Assembly (NCBI RefSeq): GCF_015351075.1
Contig: NZ_JADKRS010000007.1
Span: 1 to 64,000, forward strand
Length of the DNA: 64,000 nt
Origin: Clavibacter sp. VKM Ac-2873
Lineage (GTDB): Bacteria > Actinomycetota > Actinomycetes > Actinomycetales > Microbacteriaceae
Reading direction: 5' to 3'
Of the stretch, positions 1 to 8,661 are shown piece after piece. The position numbers and the translations under genes are program-made. Under the pieces are notes generated by a model. That model did no database searches, was not told where the DNA came from, and saw only the letters and a program-made list of their open reading frames with translations. Position 1 is the first letter of the stretch, and each line of letters starts with the position of its first letter.

Positions 1-2594
1 GGAGTACCCGTCGCCGTCGCCGTGTTCGTGATCGACCCCGCATCCACATCCGCCTGCGTCGCCACATACGACGCCGTGCAGGTGACGGACGCACCCGGTG
101 CCAGCGAGGACGCTCCCGTGGGGCAGGTCACGACGGGAGCCGTTCCGGTGCCGCTGAACTGGGTCTCCGCGACGGTCGCGTCGGTGAGGGTGACGTTGCC
201 CGTGTTCGTGACCACGAAGGAGTACGAGACCGTCTCCCCCGCGTTCATGATCGAGCTCGGATCCGCGGACTTCACCACCGCGATGGACGGGTTCGGATCG
301 GCCGTCACGACCGCCTGCGACGGGTCCGAGGTGACCGCCGCACCGCGAGGCGGCGTGCCGGTCGCGGTCGCCGTGTTGGTGATCTGCCCGGCATCGACGT
401 CCGCCTGCGTGGCGATGTAGGTCGCGGTGCAGGTGACCGAGGCGCCCGGAGCCAGCGATGCCGCGCCCGAGGGGCAGGAGATGGCCGGCGCGGTGCCGGT
501 CCCGCTGAACTGCGTCTCGTCGATCGAGACGTTCGTGAGGGTGACGTTGCCGGTGTTCGTGGCGACGAAGGAATAGGAGACCTCATCACCAGCCGCCGCG
601 ATGGTGGTGGGCGTCGCCGTCTTCGTCATGGTGATGGCGGGGGTGTTGAGGCCCGGCAGCACGACGGTGTCGGGGTCGGACGGGATCGGCGTGGTGCTCC
701 CCTGAGGGGTGCCGGTCGCGATGGCGGTGTTGGTCACTCCGCCCGCGTCCACATCCGCCTGGGTCACCGCGTAGGTGGCCGTGCACGTGGTGGATGCTCC
801 TGCGGCGAGGGTGGTGGTGGGGCAGCTCGCGTCCGAGATGGTCCCGGAGCCGGTGAACGCCGTCTCGTCGATGCCGACGTCGGTGAGGGCCACGTTGCCG
901 GTGTTCGTGACGAGGAACGAGTAGGTGATCTGGCGACCCACGGTGAAGGACGCGGCGTCCGACGGGGTGGCGGTCTTGTCGAGCGTCAGCGAGGTGACAG
1001 GCGTCGTGGTCGGCGTGGTGGTGGTGGACGGGGTGGAGGTGACCGGCGTCGTGGAGCCGGGCGGCGTTCCCGCCGCGGTCGCCGTGTTGTTCACCGCCCC
1101 TGCGCTCTGGTCCGCAGCCGTGATGGTGTACGGCGCCGCCGCGCTGCAGGTCACCGTGGCCTGCGGGGCCAGGGTCCCGGCGGGGCAGGTGACCGCTCCG
1201 GCCTTGGCGTCCGTCACGCTGACGTTCGACAGCGGCACGTCGCCCGTGTTCGTCACGGCGAACGTGTACTGGATCGTGTCACCGGCGTCGGTGAGGCCGT
1301 TGCCGTTGACGTCCACCGGGGTGCCGGCGCGCTTGACGAGGCCGATGCTCGGGTTGCTGAACGTGACGGTCGAGGTACCGGGAGGGTTGAGGCCGGTGGT
1401 CGTGACGTTGTCGGGGCCGTTCGTGTAGGTGCCGGCGGTGTTGGACGTGACGTTGACGGACACGGTGCACGAGGTCTGCCCGGCGTTGAGGTTGCCGCTG
1501 ACGGCGACGCTGCTACCGCCGGCGGGCGCCGTGACGACACCCGATGCGCAGGTGGTCGTCGCTGCGGACGGGTTGCTGATGGTGAGGCCGGGCGCGAGCG
1601 CGTCCGTGAACGACCAGCCGTTCTTCGACCCGAGCTCGCTGGTGTTGGTGATGGTGAACGTCAGCTTCGACGTGCCGCCCGTCGTCGTGGACGCGGGGCT
1701 GAAGGACTTGTCCAGCTGCGGGGTGACGTCGAGGATCTTGATGTCATCGAAAGCGTGGTCATTGCCTCGATTACCGCCACCGCCGACGTTGCGCATCTTG
1801 ATGCCCACCGTCGAGCCGCTGAACAAGATGCCCTTGTCGGAGACCAGCGCCTTCGTGCGGATCCCGGCGGTCGCGCCGTCGCACGGATTCACAGGAGTGT
1901 TGGTCGCAGATGTCTCGACACCAGCGCTGTTGACGAGGTTGAACGCCAGGCGCGGCTGGACGAAATTGGTTCCGCCGTCCCCGCACGCTCCGGCGACGCT
2001 CACGCCGAATGTGATGAAGCGGCCGTTGGCAGACGGGAGGGGTATGGGTGTAACCGTTTTGAACTCGACCGTGTTGGCCGGCACGTCCTGCGAGGCAGTC
2101 ATCGACGCGACAGCGTCGTTGGCCGCGCCGGTCCCGTTGAGCTGTCCTAACGCGGAAACCAAGTTCTTGAGTTGCGCACGCACCGAACCGGGAATGCTCC
2201 CGTTCGTGCACTGATTCGCGCCAAAAGCCGAGCTCGGGTTCAAGACGAGGCCGTTGCACTCCGCCGTATTCCGGTACAGCCCCTCGGAGTCGTATGTCTG
2301 ACCACCTGCACCCGTGTAGGAGAGGAGAGGAACCGCTGTGCTCGTGTCCGCATTCTCGAAGCCCTCCGTGTAAAGAGTGGTCGGGGCGCTGGGGACGCCT
2401 GGGCTACCAGGGGCTGCTTGGGCCGACGAAGCCGCGCCCAACAACCCAGGACCCAGGGTCAAAGACGACGCGACCAGCGCGACGGAGAGGAGCAGAGCGG
2501 AGAACCGGCCACGCTTCGTGGTCGCGTCGAGCCGGAATCGCGTGGCGGATCCGTCTGGATCGCGGCGCGGATGCGTGGAGCCGAAGATGTTCAT
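1..2594 (-). CDS. Repeat-containing surface adhesin, C-terminus cut by window edge
   Basis: The reading frame is open from an ATG at 2594 to the left edge, about 864 codons, so the C-terminus is missing. The N-terminus is a signal peptide: a basic stretch, then a hydrophobic core (SALLLSVALVASSLTLG), then an AQAA-type cleavage site. A globular N-domain follows that resembles the one in the protein at 22891-26856 (both contain GNDHAFD and KILDVTPQLDKSFSP). After this come at least four Ig-like repeats of DUF11 type, marked by TNTGNV and ITNTATATGTP. Such proteins are secreted, usually wall-anchored, and act in adhesion or as structural surface layers. The start has only a weak ribosome site (agagag). 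Sortase anchoring cannot be judged without the C-terminus. Confidence 0.85.
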   Translation of the reverse strand, partial: MNIFGSTHPRRDPDGSATRFRLDATTKRGRFSALLLSVALVASSLTLGPGLLGAASSAQAAPGSPGVPSAPTTLYTEGFENADTSTAVPLLSYTGAGGQTYDSEGLYRNTAECNGLVLNPSSAFGANQCTNGSIPGSVRAQLKNLVSALGQLNGTGAANDAVASMTASQDVPANTVEFKTVTPIPLPSANGRFITFGVSVAGACGDGGTNFVQPRLAFNLVNSAGVETSATNTPVNPCDGATAGIRTKALVSDKGILFSGSTVGIKMRNVGGGGNRGNDHAFDDIKILDVTPQLDKSFSPASTTTGGTSKLTFTITNTSELGSKNGWSFTDALAPGLTISNPSAATTTCASGVVTAPAGGSSVAVSGNLNAGQTSCTVSVNVTSNTAGTYTNGPDNVTTTGLNPPGTSTVTFSNPSIGLVKRAGTPVDVNGNGLTDAGDTIQYTFAVTNTGDVPLSNVSVTDAKAGAVTCPAGTLAPQATVTCSAAAPYTITAADQSAGAVNNTATAAGTPPGSTTPVTSTPSTTTTPTTTPVTSLTLDKTATPSDAASFTVGRQITYSFLVTNTGNVALTDVGIDETAFTGSGTISDASCPTTTLAAGASTTCTATYAVTQADVDAGGVTNTAIATGTPQGSTTPIPSDPDTVVLPGLNTPAITMTKTATPTTIAAAGDEVSYSFVATNTGNVTLTNVSIDETQFSGTGTAPAISCPSGAASLAPGASVTCTATYIATQADVDAGQITNTATATGTPPRGAAVTSDPSQAVVTADPNPSIAVVKSADPSSIMNAGETVSYSFVVTNTGNVTLTDATVAETQFSGTGTAPVVTCPTGASSLAPGASVTCTASYVATQADVDAGSITNTATATGT

Positions 2595-3106
2595 GTCAGG
2601 TGTCTCTCTGCTGTGGTGGCTGCTGACATGTCGACGGTCCCCAGAGACATCGACGTGGCCCGCCCAGTACATATCTCGCACGTCCCATCACCTAGCCAAA
2701 AGGTGCGGATTGGTACGCATGTCACGTCGATCTCACCCTGCGGTGAGGCTATGTCTTGATTTAGATGGCCCTCGAACGGGGGGTGTGCCGTATATGCTCT
2801 CGGAAGCCCTGTCCGCCCAGCGAAAAACGTGTTCAGCTCATCCCCGAGCGAGACCAGTAGTACTGCTTTCGCTCTGGCCGCTCCCATGGGGTGATGTGCA
2901 GGACCATTTCCCTCGAGGTGCGGTGAAACGCCTCGGCGGCTGACATAGAGTCCTGCCGAGCTGGGACTCCCGCCCCCACGCTCCACCGATCCGGCACCAC
3001 CGTCCTACTTCTCGCACACCCGAGTCGCATGAGTCTCGTGCCGCCCTCCCTCACCCGGGGACGGGCCGATCGCACGATCCCCGGCGAGAACGAGAGAGGA
3101 ACGCCC
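2595..3106. other. Gene-free upstream region
   Basis: About 510 bases between the divergent adhesin and the small basic ORF. Short frames are present on both strands but lack ribosome sites and protein-like composition. It presumably holds the promoters of both flanking units. I could not place a convincing -35/-10 pair. Confidence 0.5.
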
Positions 3107-3373
3107 ATGCACGCAAAACGCAGGAGACACCGCACGAAGGCGTACCACTGGTATCGACGGCGCCGGGCCGGGGCGAGTGAGATCTACATACGACGCGCTC
3201 CCGCGGTACTGCGGGAACTGGAGCGCATCGGCAGGCGCGAGATGCGCATCCTCGCGATGGAGCGGCAATCCGCCGCACGCGCTCACCCCGGTGTCACCAT
3301 CCCGCGCGTATCACAGCTCCTCCGCCGGGTCAGGGAAGCCATGTCGAACGTCCTGCGTCGCCATGCGCGCTGA
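3107..3373 (+). CDS. Small arginine-rich protein, unknown function
   Basis: An 88-residue protein starting at an ATG preceded by gagagagga, a good ribosome site. It is strongly basic: the first 25 residues hold KRRRHR and RRRR clusters. The rest looks helical (ELERIGRREMRILAMER, then RVSQLLRRVREAMSNVL), which suggests a nucleic-acid-binding or membrane-surface peptide. It overlaps the next small ORF by 11 bases, and a run of same-strand small genes leads to lsr2 and the YcaO gene. I do not recognise a family. It could be a biosynthetic accessory or simply a plasmid orphan. Confidence 0.5.
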   Translation: MHAKRRRHRTKAYHWYRRRRAGASEIYIRRAPAVLRELERIGRREMRILAMERQSAARAHPGVTIPRVSQLLRRVREAMSNVLRRHAR

Positions 3374-3527
3374 CGTCGGGCTCGTGCTCGTGCAGTTCTC
3401 CTTGGCGTTGGGAGCAGGATCCATCGTGGCGTCCCTCGTGGGTGATCCCTGGAGCCCCTGCATGCTGGCCGCCTGCGGGGCCGCCTTGACGACCGGCTTC
3501 GCCCTCCTCCGGGCCGACCGCCGATGA
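3363..3527 (+). CDS. Small membrane protein, 54 residues
   Basis: Starts at an ATG inside the end of the preceding ORF (11-base overlap), which suggests translational coupling. The product is almost wholly hydrophobic, with two likely membrane segments (VGLVLVQFSLALGAGSIVASL and MLAACGAALTTGFALL) separated by a short loop and ending in a basic RADRR tail. This fits an inner-membrane hairpin. Function unknown. It sits in the same run as lsr2 and the YcaO gene. Confidence 0.5.
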   Translation: MRADVGLVLVQFSLALGAGSIVASLVGDPWSPCMLAACGAALTTGFALLRADRR

Positions 3528-3589
3528 TGCGCCACGGAGTGCGTGGCGCGCGCCGACCCACCATCACCACGAAGACAGGAGCAGACCCC

Positions 3590-3784
3590 ATGGACAGTGA
3601 GATGGCGCCCCCTCGTGGCGCGCGGCACCAGGAAGTGCATGCGAACGAGAACGGCGACACGGTCGCTCTCGCCTGCCTGTGCCGCATCGGCCGCGACCAC
3701 CGCTATACGGAGTGGCTGAACCTCCCGGAGAACAGCGCGCATCTCGCCGACGCACGGAGCGTGTGGGAGCGCATGGCGCATTGA
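3590..3784 (+). CDS. Small hypothetical protein, 64 residues
   Basis: The ATG at 3590 follows an aggagca ribosome site; an earlier in-frame ATG at 3524 overlaps the previous stop but lacks a clear site. The product is soluble, with one CLC motif and a C-terminal helix-rich part ending ARSVWERMAH. It lies about 60 bases before lsr2. No family recognised. A role as a peptide substrate of the nearby YcaO enzyme is possible, but the sequence has few Cys, Ser or Thr residues in its C-terminal half, which argues against it. Confidence 0.4.
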   Translation: MDSEMAPPRGARHQEVHANENGDTVALACLCRIGRDHRYTEWLNLPENSAHLADARSVWERMAH

Positions 3785-3845
3785 GCCGGTCGCACCCCGT
3801 TCCCGTGAGCACATCCACCTCGACCCTAGGCATCAGGAGACGCGA

Positions 3846-4226
3846 ATGATCACCACCTCGGGCCATACGCTCGACGATCTCGACGGCGCCCTCCTCGACG
3901 ATCTTCGCCCCGGCGAGACGTTGAGGTTCGGCCTCGACGGGATCACCTACGAGATCGACCTCAGCATCGCGCATGCCACCGAGCTCCGCCAGAAGCTCGA
4001 GCACTACATGGATGCCGGCCGCGAGGTGCGAGCCGTCTCCTCCCCCCTCTCCGGCCGACGGGCAGCATCCGCGAAGGACCAGGCGCGAGAGCGAGCGGAT
4101 GCGCGTTCCTGGCTTCGTGAGCACGGACATCCGGTGAGCGACCGCGGCCGCATCGCCCAGGAGCTGCTCCGCCTGTACCACGACCAGCGTCCCCGCGGGA
4201 CTGAGCGGCGCCGCGCACGGGCGTGA
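3846..4226 (+). CDS. lsr2: Lsr2-type nucleoid-associated silencer
   Basis: A 126-residue protein with the two-part Lsr2 plan. The N-terminal oligomerisation domain carries FGLDGITYEIDLS and then LRQKLEHYMDAGREV. The C-terminal DNA-binding domain is DARSWLREHGHPVSDRGRI, in which the RGR tripeptide inserts into the minor groove of AT-rich DNA. Lsr2 is the actinobacterial counterpart of H-NS and silences acquired genes. The start follows a caggaga ribosome site. A plasmid copy could silence the virulence and peptide-modification genes around it. The downstream YcaO frame continues in the same register after the lsr2 TGA. Confidence 0.9.
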   Translation: MITTSGHTLDDLDGALLDDLRPGETLRFGLDGITYEIDLSIAHATELRQKLEHYMDAGREVRAVSSPLSGRRAASAKDQARERADARSWLREHGHPVSDRGRIAQELLRLYHDQRPRGTERRRARA

Positions 4227-4388
4227 CCCACGAGGAGGCATCGCGCGCGAACCCGCAGTCCGCAGCCGCTCCTCACCGTCCGTCGCCCATCGGGGGGGGC
4301 CAGCGGCATCGCACGTCCCCCACGACGCGCCCGCCTTCGGGACCGACAGACCCTGACCATCGAACCGCGACACGAACACGAGGACCCA

Positions 4389-6056
4389 GTGGCACCGCGA
4401 GATCCGTACCGGGCCTATGTCGACATCTGCATCGAGCTCGGGCTGATGCCGGCCGAGCGGCACATCTTCGTCGTCGCGAGCGCGGCACTCGATGAGGCGC
4501 ACGCGAGTGCCCACCTCCTGGGCTCGGGGCCGGTGACCTGGGCCCTGCTGCGTGTGGACGAGCGCGACGCCTGCGTGCGCTGCCTCTCCACCATCCCCGC
4601 CTTCCTCGAGCACCATTACGGGACCGGCACGGCGACCGACAGCCGCGGCTCCGGAGCGAAGGAGATCGTGCATGCGTTCCACAACCTGCATGACCTCTCG
4701 ATCGCCGTCACCACCGCTTACGCCAGCCAGGACTGGTCGTGCATCCGGCCGGTCGCCGGCTGCCCGAGCTGCGCGGGGCGCGAGCGGGCGTTCGTGCCGC
4801 CCTCGCTTCGCGAGACGGGCTCCTGCGACGAACCCGGATGCTCCGAAGCGGATGAGCACGATCGAGCCGCTGACGCTGCCCGCTTCCTCTCCCGCACCCG
4901 CTGGGCGTTCGGATTCGCGTCGATCGTCGGCAACCCGACGACGGCTCGGCGATCGCGTGGCGCATTCGTCGCGGTCGCCCCCGTCCGCGACGCCTTCGAC
5001 CCCGAGGAGTGCGAGACGGCGATCGGCAAGGGCACCACTGGCGCCGAGGCGACGGCCAGCTGCCTCGGGATTGCGCTCGAACGATACGTCCTGGCCGGCT
5101 CGAGCCCTGCCATCGTCACCGCGACGGCTCTCGAGCTCGAGCGAGCAGTCGACGTCGAGCATCGATTCGACCTCGCGGGCGCTGGAGCGCGACCGGGGGT
5201 GCCGTTCTCCAGCGCGGTGGAGTTGGAGTGGATCCCCGCCGTCGATGTCCTCGAGGGCCGGCACGTGCACATCCCCGCCGCTCTCGCCCTCCACACCCGC
5301 GCGCCACAGGGCACCTCGGCGATCGGTGCGGGGAGCGACGACGGCGTGGCATGCCGCGCATCCGCCGCGGAAGCCGTCCACCGGGGGCTGCGTGAGGTCG
5401 TGGAGCGGGACGCGTTCCGGTACTACGTGCGCACGGATGCCCGGCCCACCGGCCTGGGCTGGGCTCTCGTGCCGGAGGACGTGCGCATCGCGATGGCCGA
5501 GATCGATGGCAGGTTCTCCGTCACGCTGCTCGACAACCCCTTCGATGCCCCGGTCGTCGCCGTGACCGTCGTCTGCGGGAGCTCGCACCACGCGCGTTCG
5601 GCGTTCGGGACGGCGTTCGGCTCGACGCTCGCCGCGAGCGTGCGGGATGCCTTCGTGGAGTGCGTCTCGCGGCTGTACGCATTCGATGCCCGGATCGCGA
5701 CCGACCCGAGGCGGACGGACATGCGCGACCTGTGGGTCACCGGTGCCACCGTGGAGAGCCTGCCCGGGCTGTTCCCGGACATGGACTCCGGCGTGGAGGT
5801 CGGCGCCGATGAGCTCGGTCTGCACGAGGTCCACACGTTCCGCCAGCTGCTGCTGGATGCCGAGGCGCAGAACCTCTCCGTCTACGACGTCCCGCTCGTC
5901 GACGACGGCGGCATCGCCGTGCACAAGGTGCTCTTGTCGGGCATCACGATCTCCGAGTCCGCCTCGAGCTCGCCGGCGGACCGCCTGACGGGGTTCGCCA
6001 TGTTGCTCGGCCATCCCGCGCCCCAGCTGCGGTACGACGGGCCGCTCGCCTTCTGA
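4389..6056 (+). CDS. YcaO-domain protein (RiPP-type peptide modification)
   Basis: A 555-residue protein with a GTG start preceded by gagga. Residues 1-170 form an accessory domain with two CxxC pairs (CVRC 62-65, CPSC 125-128) that may bind zinc, as in the docking parts of azoline synthetases. The YcaO domain follows, with a nucleotide-binding stretch GKGTTGAEATAS near 213-224 and a second helix EAVHRGLREVVERDAFRYY. YcaO enzymes activate peptide backbones with ATP. Two features are odd: the SxxxExxER motif reads SxxxIxxER (Ile 228), and the C-terminus ends YDGPLAF rather than in the PxPxP typical of azoline-forming members. It may be an inactive scaffold or act in another YcaO reaction. No dehydrogenase or TfuA partner is seen nearby. 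Confidence 0.8.
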   Translation: MAPRDPYRAYVDICIELGLMPAERHIFVVASAALDEAHASAHLLGSGPVTWALLRVDERDACVRCLSTIPAFLEHHYGTGTATDSRGSGAKEIVHAFHNLHDLSIAVTTAYASQDWSCIRPVAGCPSCAGRERAFVPPSLRETGSCDEPGCSEADEHDRAADAARFLSRTRWAFGFASIVGNPTTARRSRGAFVAVAPVRDAFDPEECETAIGKGTTGAEATASCLGIALERYVLAGSSPAIVTATALELERAVDVEHRFDLAGAGARPGVPFSSAVELEWIPAVDVLEGRHVHIPAALALHTRAPQGTSAIGAGSDDGVACRASAAEAVHRGLREVVERDAFRYYVRTDARPTGLGWALVPEDVRIAMAEIDGRFSVTLLDNPFDAPVVAVTVVCGSSHHARSAFGTAFGSTLAASVRDAFVECVSRLYAFDARIATDPRRTDMRDLWVTGATVESLPGLFPDMDSGVEVGADELGLHEVHTFRQLLLDAEAQNLSVYDVPLVDDGGIAVHKVLLSGITISESASSSPADRLTGFAMLLGHPAPQLRYDGPLAF

Positions 6057-6095
6057 CCCGCTGACCGCCGAGATCCGTCCGCCCCATCCGCCCGC

Positions 6096-7511
6096 TCAGC
6101 CGAGAGCGCGGGACGGGTGCGCGAGCACGTTCAGCAGGATGGGTCGCGTCGCGTGCAGCGACAGGCGCACCAGCGCGATCCCGAGGACGATGCACCCCCC
6201 GGTCGCGAGGACGGCATCCCGCAGGAGAACCACCGCGTCGATCGACCCCGAGCTGAGAGCGGGGCCCACGAAGGGCGCGATCAGGCATGCCCCCACCAGG
6301 GCGGATGTCAGCGCCACGAAGACGAGGGGCGCCATCACGGTCCGCACACGTGCTCGATCCATCACCGAGACGGGCATGCCGAGACGGTCGAGGCTCACGT
6401 AGAGCTCGCGCCGCTCGAGCACGGCCGCCGCTTGGCTGACGCCTGCCGAGCACGCGACCATGAGGAACGACGCCACCAGCGTGATGAAGATGCCCGTCCG
6501 GATATCCGTCGCGGTGGGATCCGTCGAGCCCCCATCGCCCGCCTGCATGCTCAGCGCCGCCCCCGAGCCGATCACGACGGCCGTGAAGCTCGTCATGGCG
6601 ACGCCGCTGACGAGGCGCCATGCGGCCTTCGGCGACTCGAGGATGCCCCGCGCGGAGATCAGCTGCGCGGCGGTCCGCGCGACACGCAGCTTCCTCCGCG
6701 CGAACAGGGACAGGACGAACGGCCCGCTGAGGTTGAACGCCGCGATCGCGATGCTGAACGCGACGACGACGACGACGAGTCCGATCGCGGCGCCGAGCCC
6801 GTCGAGGTTCTTCAGCAGCACGAAAGCCACGATCACGGCGAGCGTCCCCCCGACCAGCCGGAGCGGCGACACGCGGGGCGGTCTCTGCTTCACGCGGACG
6901 CCCAGCGGGGTGATGACCACCTGACGCAGCCCCGCGATGGAGCTGATCAGTCCGAGCATCGCCACAGCGGCCACCGTCACGAGGATCACCACGGGTCCTA
7001 CCCAGATGGCGACCGGACCGATCGGCTTGCCCTCGAAGGGGATGAGCCCGACGAGAGGCATCCCGAACGTGTAGACCACGACTCCCGCGACCGAACCGAG
7101 GACGGCGAGAGCAGTCGACTCGACCGCTGTCATGAGCGTGATGGTCCACGTGCTCGCACCGAGGAGGCGAAGGGTCGCCAGCCGGTCGTCACGCCGTCGG
7201 GCGGCGAGGCGGGCAGCGGCACCGCCGAGGGTCGCCAGGGGAACCAGGAGCAGCGACAGCGCCACCAGGCTGAGGAGCTGGAGGACGCGCGCGGACGGTT
7301 CTGTCCACTGCCAGAACATCAGCGTTCCTCCGAGCACCGTGAGCAGGAGCGCGGTGGTGACCGCGAAGGCGACGACGGGGAGCAGGACCGTCGCGGGACT
7401 CACGGCCCCGGGCCGCGTGAACATCCAGGCCAGACGCAGGACGGGCGTACGGCGCGCCCTGCCGGGGATCTGGCTGATGGCCGGAGGCGTCGGCAGCGTG
7501 ACCGACGTCAC
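6096..7511 (-). CDS. ABC transporter permease, FtsX-like
   Basis: A 471-residue membrane protein with about eight hydrophobic segments in two halves, the arrangement of FtsX/MacB-type permeases without a large periplasmic domain. The first half holds RRDDRLATLRLLGAS, the coupling-helix region that contacts the ATPase; a second such region is LERRELYVSLDRLGM. The GTG start overlaps the ATPase stop (GTGA) and is preceded by gaggag, so the pair is translationally coupled. Such pairs often export or give immunity to modified peptides. It converges on the YcaO gene, 39 bases away, which supports but does not prove a joint role. Confidence 0.85.
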   Translation of the reverse strand: MTSVTLPTPPAISQIPGRARRTPVLRLAWMFTRPGAVSPATVLLPVVAFAVTTALLLTVLGGTLMFWQWTEPSARVLQLLSLVALSLLLVPLATLGGAAARLAARRRDDRLATLRLLGASTWTITLMTAVESTALAVLGSVAGVVVYTFGMPLVGLIPFEGKPIGPVAIWVGPVVILVTVAAVAMLGLISSIAGLRQVVITPLGVRVKQRPPRVSPLRLVGGTLAVIVAFVLLKNLDGLGAAIGLVVVVVAFSIAIAAFNLSGPFVLSLFARRKLRVARTAAQLISARGILESPKAAWRLVSGVAMTSFTAVVIGSGAALSMQAGDGGSTDPTATDIRTGIFITLVASFLMVACSAGVSQAAAVLERRELYVSLDRLGMPVSVMDRARVRTVMAPLVFVALTSALVGACLIAPFVGPALSSGSIDAVVLLRDAVLATGGCIVLGIALVRLSLHATRPILLNVLAHPSRALG

Positions 7512-8293
7512 GACAGCTCCTCATCGTCGGCGTCGTCGCTCGCCGGACGCCCCGTACGCGGATAGAGCTTGGGGATGGCCGTGGTCGGCGGCTTCGCGGA
7601 GCCCTCCAGGGCGGAGTCGCTCACGATGTGGCCATCGACGAGTCGCACCACGCGGGAGCACCTCGCCGCCACCGACTCGTCGTGCGTGACGACCACCAGC
7701 GTCCGGCCCTGGCCGACGGTGGAGCGCAGCAGGGCGTCCATGACGCCCACCCCGGTCGCCGAGTCGAGGGCGCCCGTCGGCTCATCGGCGAACGTGATCC
7801 TCGCGCCGGTCACCTGCGAGCGGGCGATGGCGACGCGTTGGGCCTGACCACCCGAGAGCTCCCCGATGCGCCGTGCCTCCATGCCCGCGAGCCCGAGGGC
7901 GGCGAGCCACGAGCCAGCATGCGCCTCGGCAGCGGCGCGTTCGGCACCGCCGAGCAGGAGCGGCAGGGCGACGTTCTCTACGGCCGTGAGCTCGGGCACG
8001 AGGAGGCCCTGCTGGAAGACGAACCCGAGATCCCGTCGACGCATCTCCGCACGCTTCGCGTCGGAGAGCCTGCAGATCTCGACGTCCCCGGACTCGCCGC
8101 TGTAGGTGACGCTCCCGGTGTCCGGGCGGAGCACTCCGGAGAGGCAGTGCAGGAGGCTGGTCTTGCCGGATCCGGAGGCCCCCATGACCGCGACGGACTC
8201 GCCCTCGCGGATCACGAGGTCGACGCCGTCGAGGGCGGGGTCTCTGCCGTACCGGAGGACGAGACGGGATGCGCGGAGGATCGGCGGCTTCAT
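7508..8293 (-). CDS. ABC transporter ATP-binding protein
   Basis: A 261-residue ATPase with all expected motifs: Walker A GASGSGKT, Q-loop GFVFQQG, signature LSGGQAQRVAIA, Walker B FADEPTGALD and H-loop VVTHDE. This is the MacB/LolD-like class that partners FtsX-type permeases. The start was taken at the ATG at 8293 because the protein then begins just before the first ABC strand; a further 26 upstream codons would overlap the previous gene. Its stop overlaps the permease start. Confidence 0.9.
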   Translation of the reverse strand: MKPPILRASRLVLRYGRDPALDGVDLVIREGESVAVMGASGSGKTSLLHCLSGVLRPDTGSVTYSGESGDVEICRLSDAKRAEMRRRDLGFVFQQGLLVPELTAVENVALPLLLGGAERAAAEAHAGSWLAALGLAGMEARRIGELSGGQAQRVAIARSQVTGARITFADEPTGALDSATGVGVMDALLRSTVGQGRTLVVVTHDESVAARCSRVVRLVDGHIVSDSALEGSAKPPTTAIPKLYPRTGRPASDDADDEELS

Positions 8294-8336
8294 CACCGCA
8301 CCCGGTTCCGTGCTCGGGCAGTGCTGCGGTCCTGGC

Positions 8337-8567
8337 TCACTCGGTGCTCCATCCGTTGATGCGCCGAGCAAGGGCGTCGAGCAGCTCCGGACGGAAGCCC
8401 GTCCAGGTCGCCGCTCCCGCCTGCACGGCGACGGTCGTATATGCGCGGTCGAGTCCGCCGACCGCGCGGGTGATCCGGAAATCGATGCCCCTCTCCTCTA
8501 GACAGCGAAGGGTCTCCCGGAAGCCCTCGCTGCTCGGCACTCCTGTCACCAGCACGTCGACTGCCAT
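8337..8567 (-). CDS. Glutaredoxin/NrdH-like protein lacking CxxC
   Basis: A 76-residue protein. The ATG at 8567 is favoured over one at 8573 because of the spacing from a strong gagagagg site. The overall plan matches NrdH and glutaredoxin: a first strand VDVLVTG, a helix after the active-site position (ETLRCLEERGIDF), and the family-typical C-terminal WTGFRPELLDAL. At the usual CxxC position it reads PSSEG, so it cannot do dithiol chemistry. It stands directly upstream of the ABC ATPase and is probably cotranscribed. It could be a binding or regulatory remnant of a redoxin. Confidence 0.6.
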   Translation of the reverse strand: MAVDVLVTGVPSSEGFRETLRCLEERGIDFRITRAVGGLDRAYTTVAVQAGAATWTGFRPELLDALARRINGWSTE

Positions 8568-8661
8568 CGCCATCCCTCTCTCCCGTCCTCCTCCCCGCGT
8601 GGCACGCGGCGGCGTGCGACACGGTCGGTCAGGTCGGCAGCCCCCGCTGCCCCCGACCCGG

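Noticed and set aside
4223-4495. A RiPP precursor frame between lsr2 and the YcaO gene
   Set aside because: The frame overlaps the lsr2 stop and runs into the YcaO gene in another register; composition is Arg/Pro/Thr without a leader-core layout.
3564-6014. A minus-strand open frame of about 816 codons
   Set aside because: It lies antisense to the YcaO gene and arises from high GC content; the YcaO frame has clear family motifs.
6117-7565. A plus-strand open frame of about 480 codons
   Set aside because: Antisense to the ABC permease; composed of Arg/Glu/Asp-rich text without a domain.
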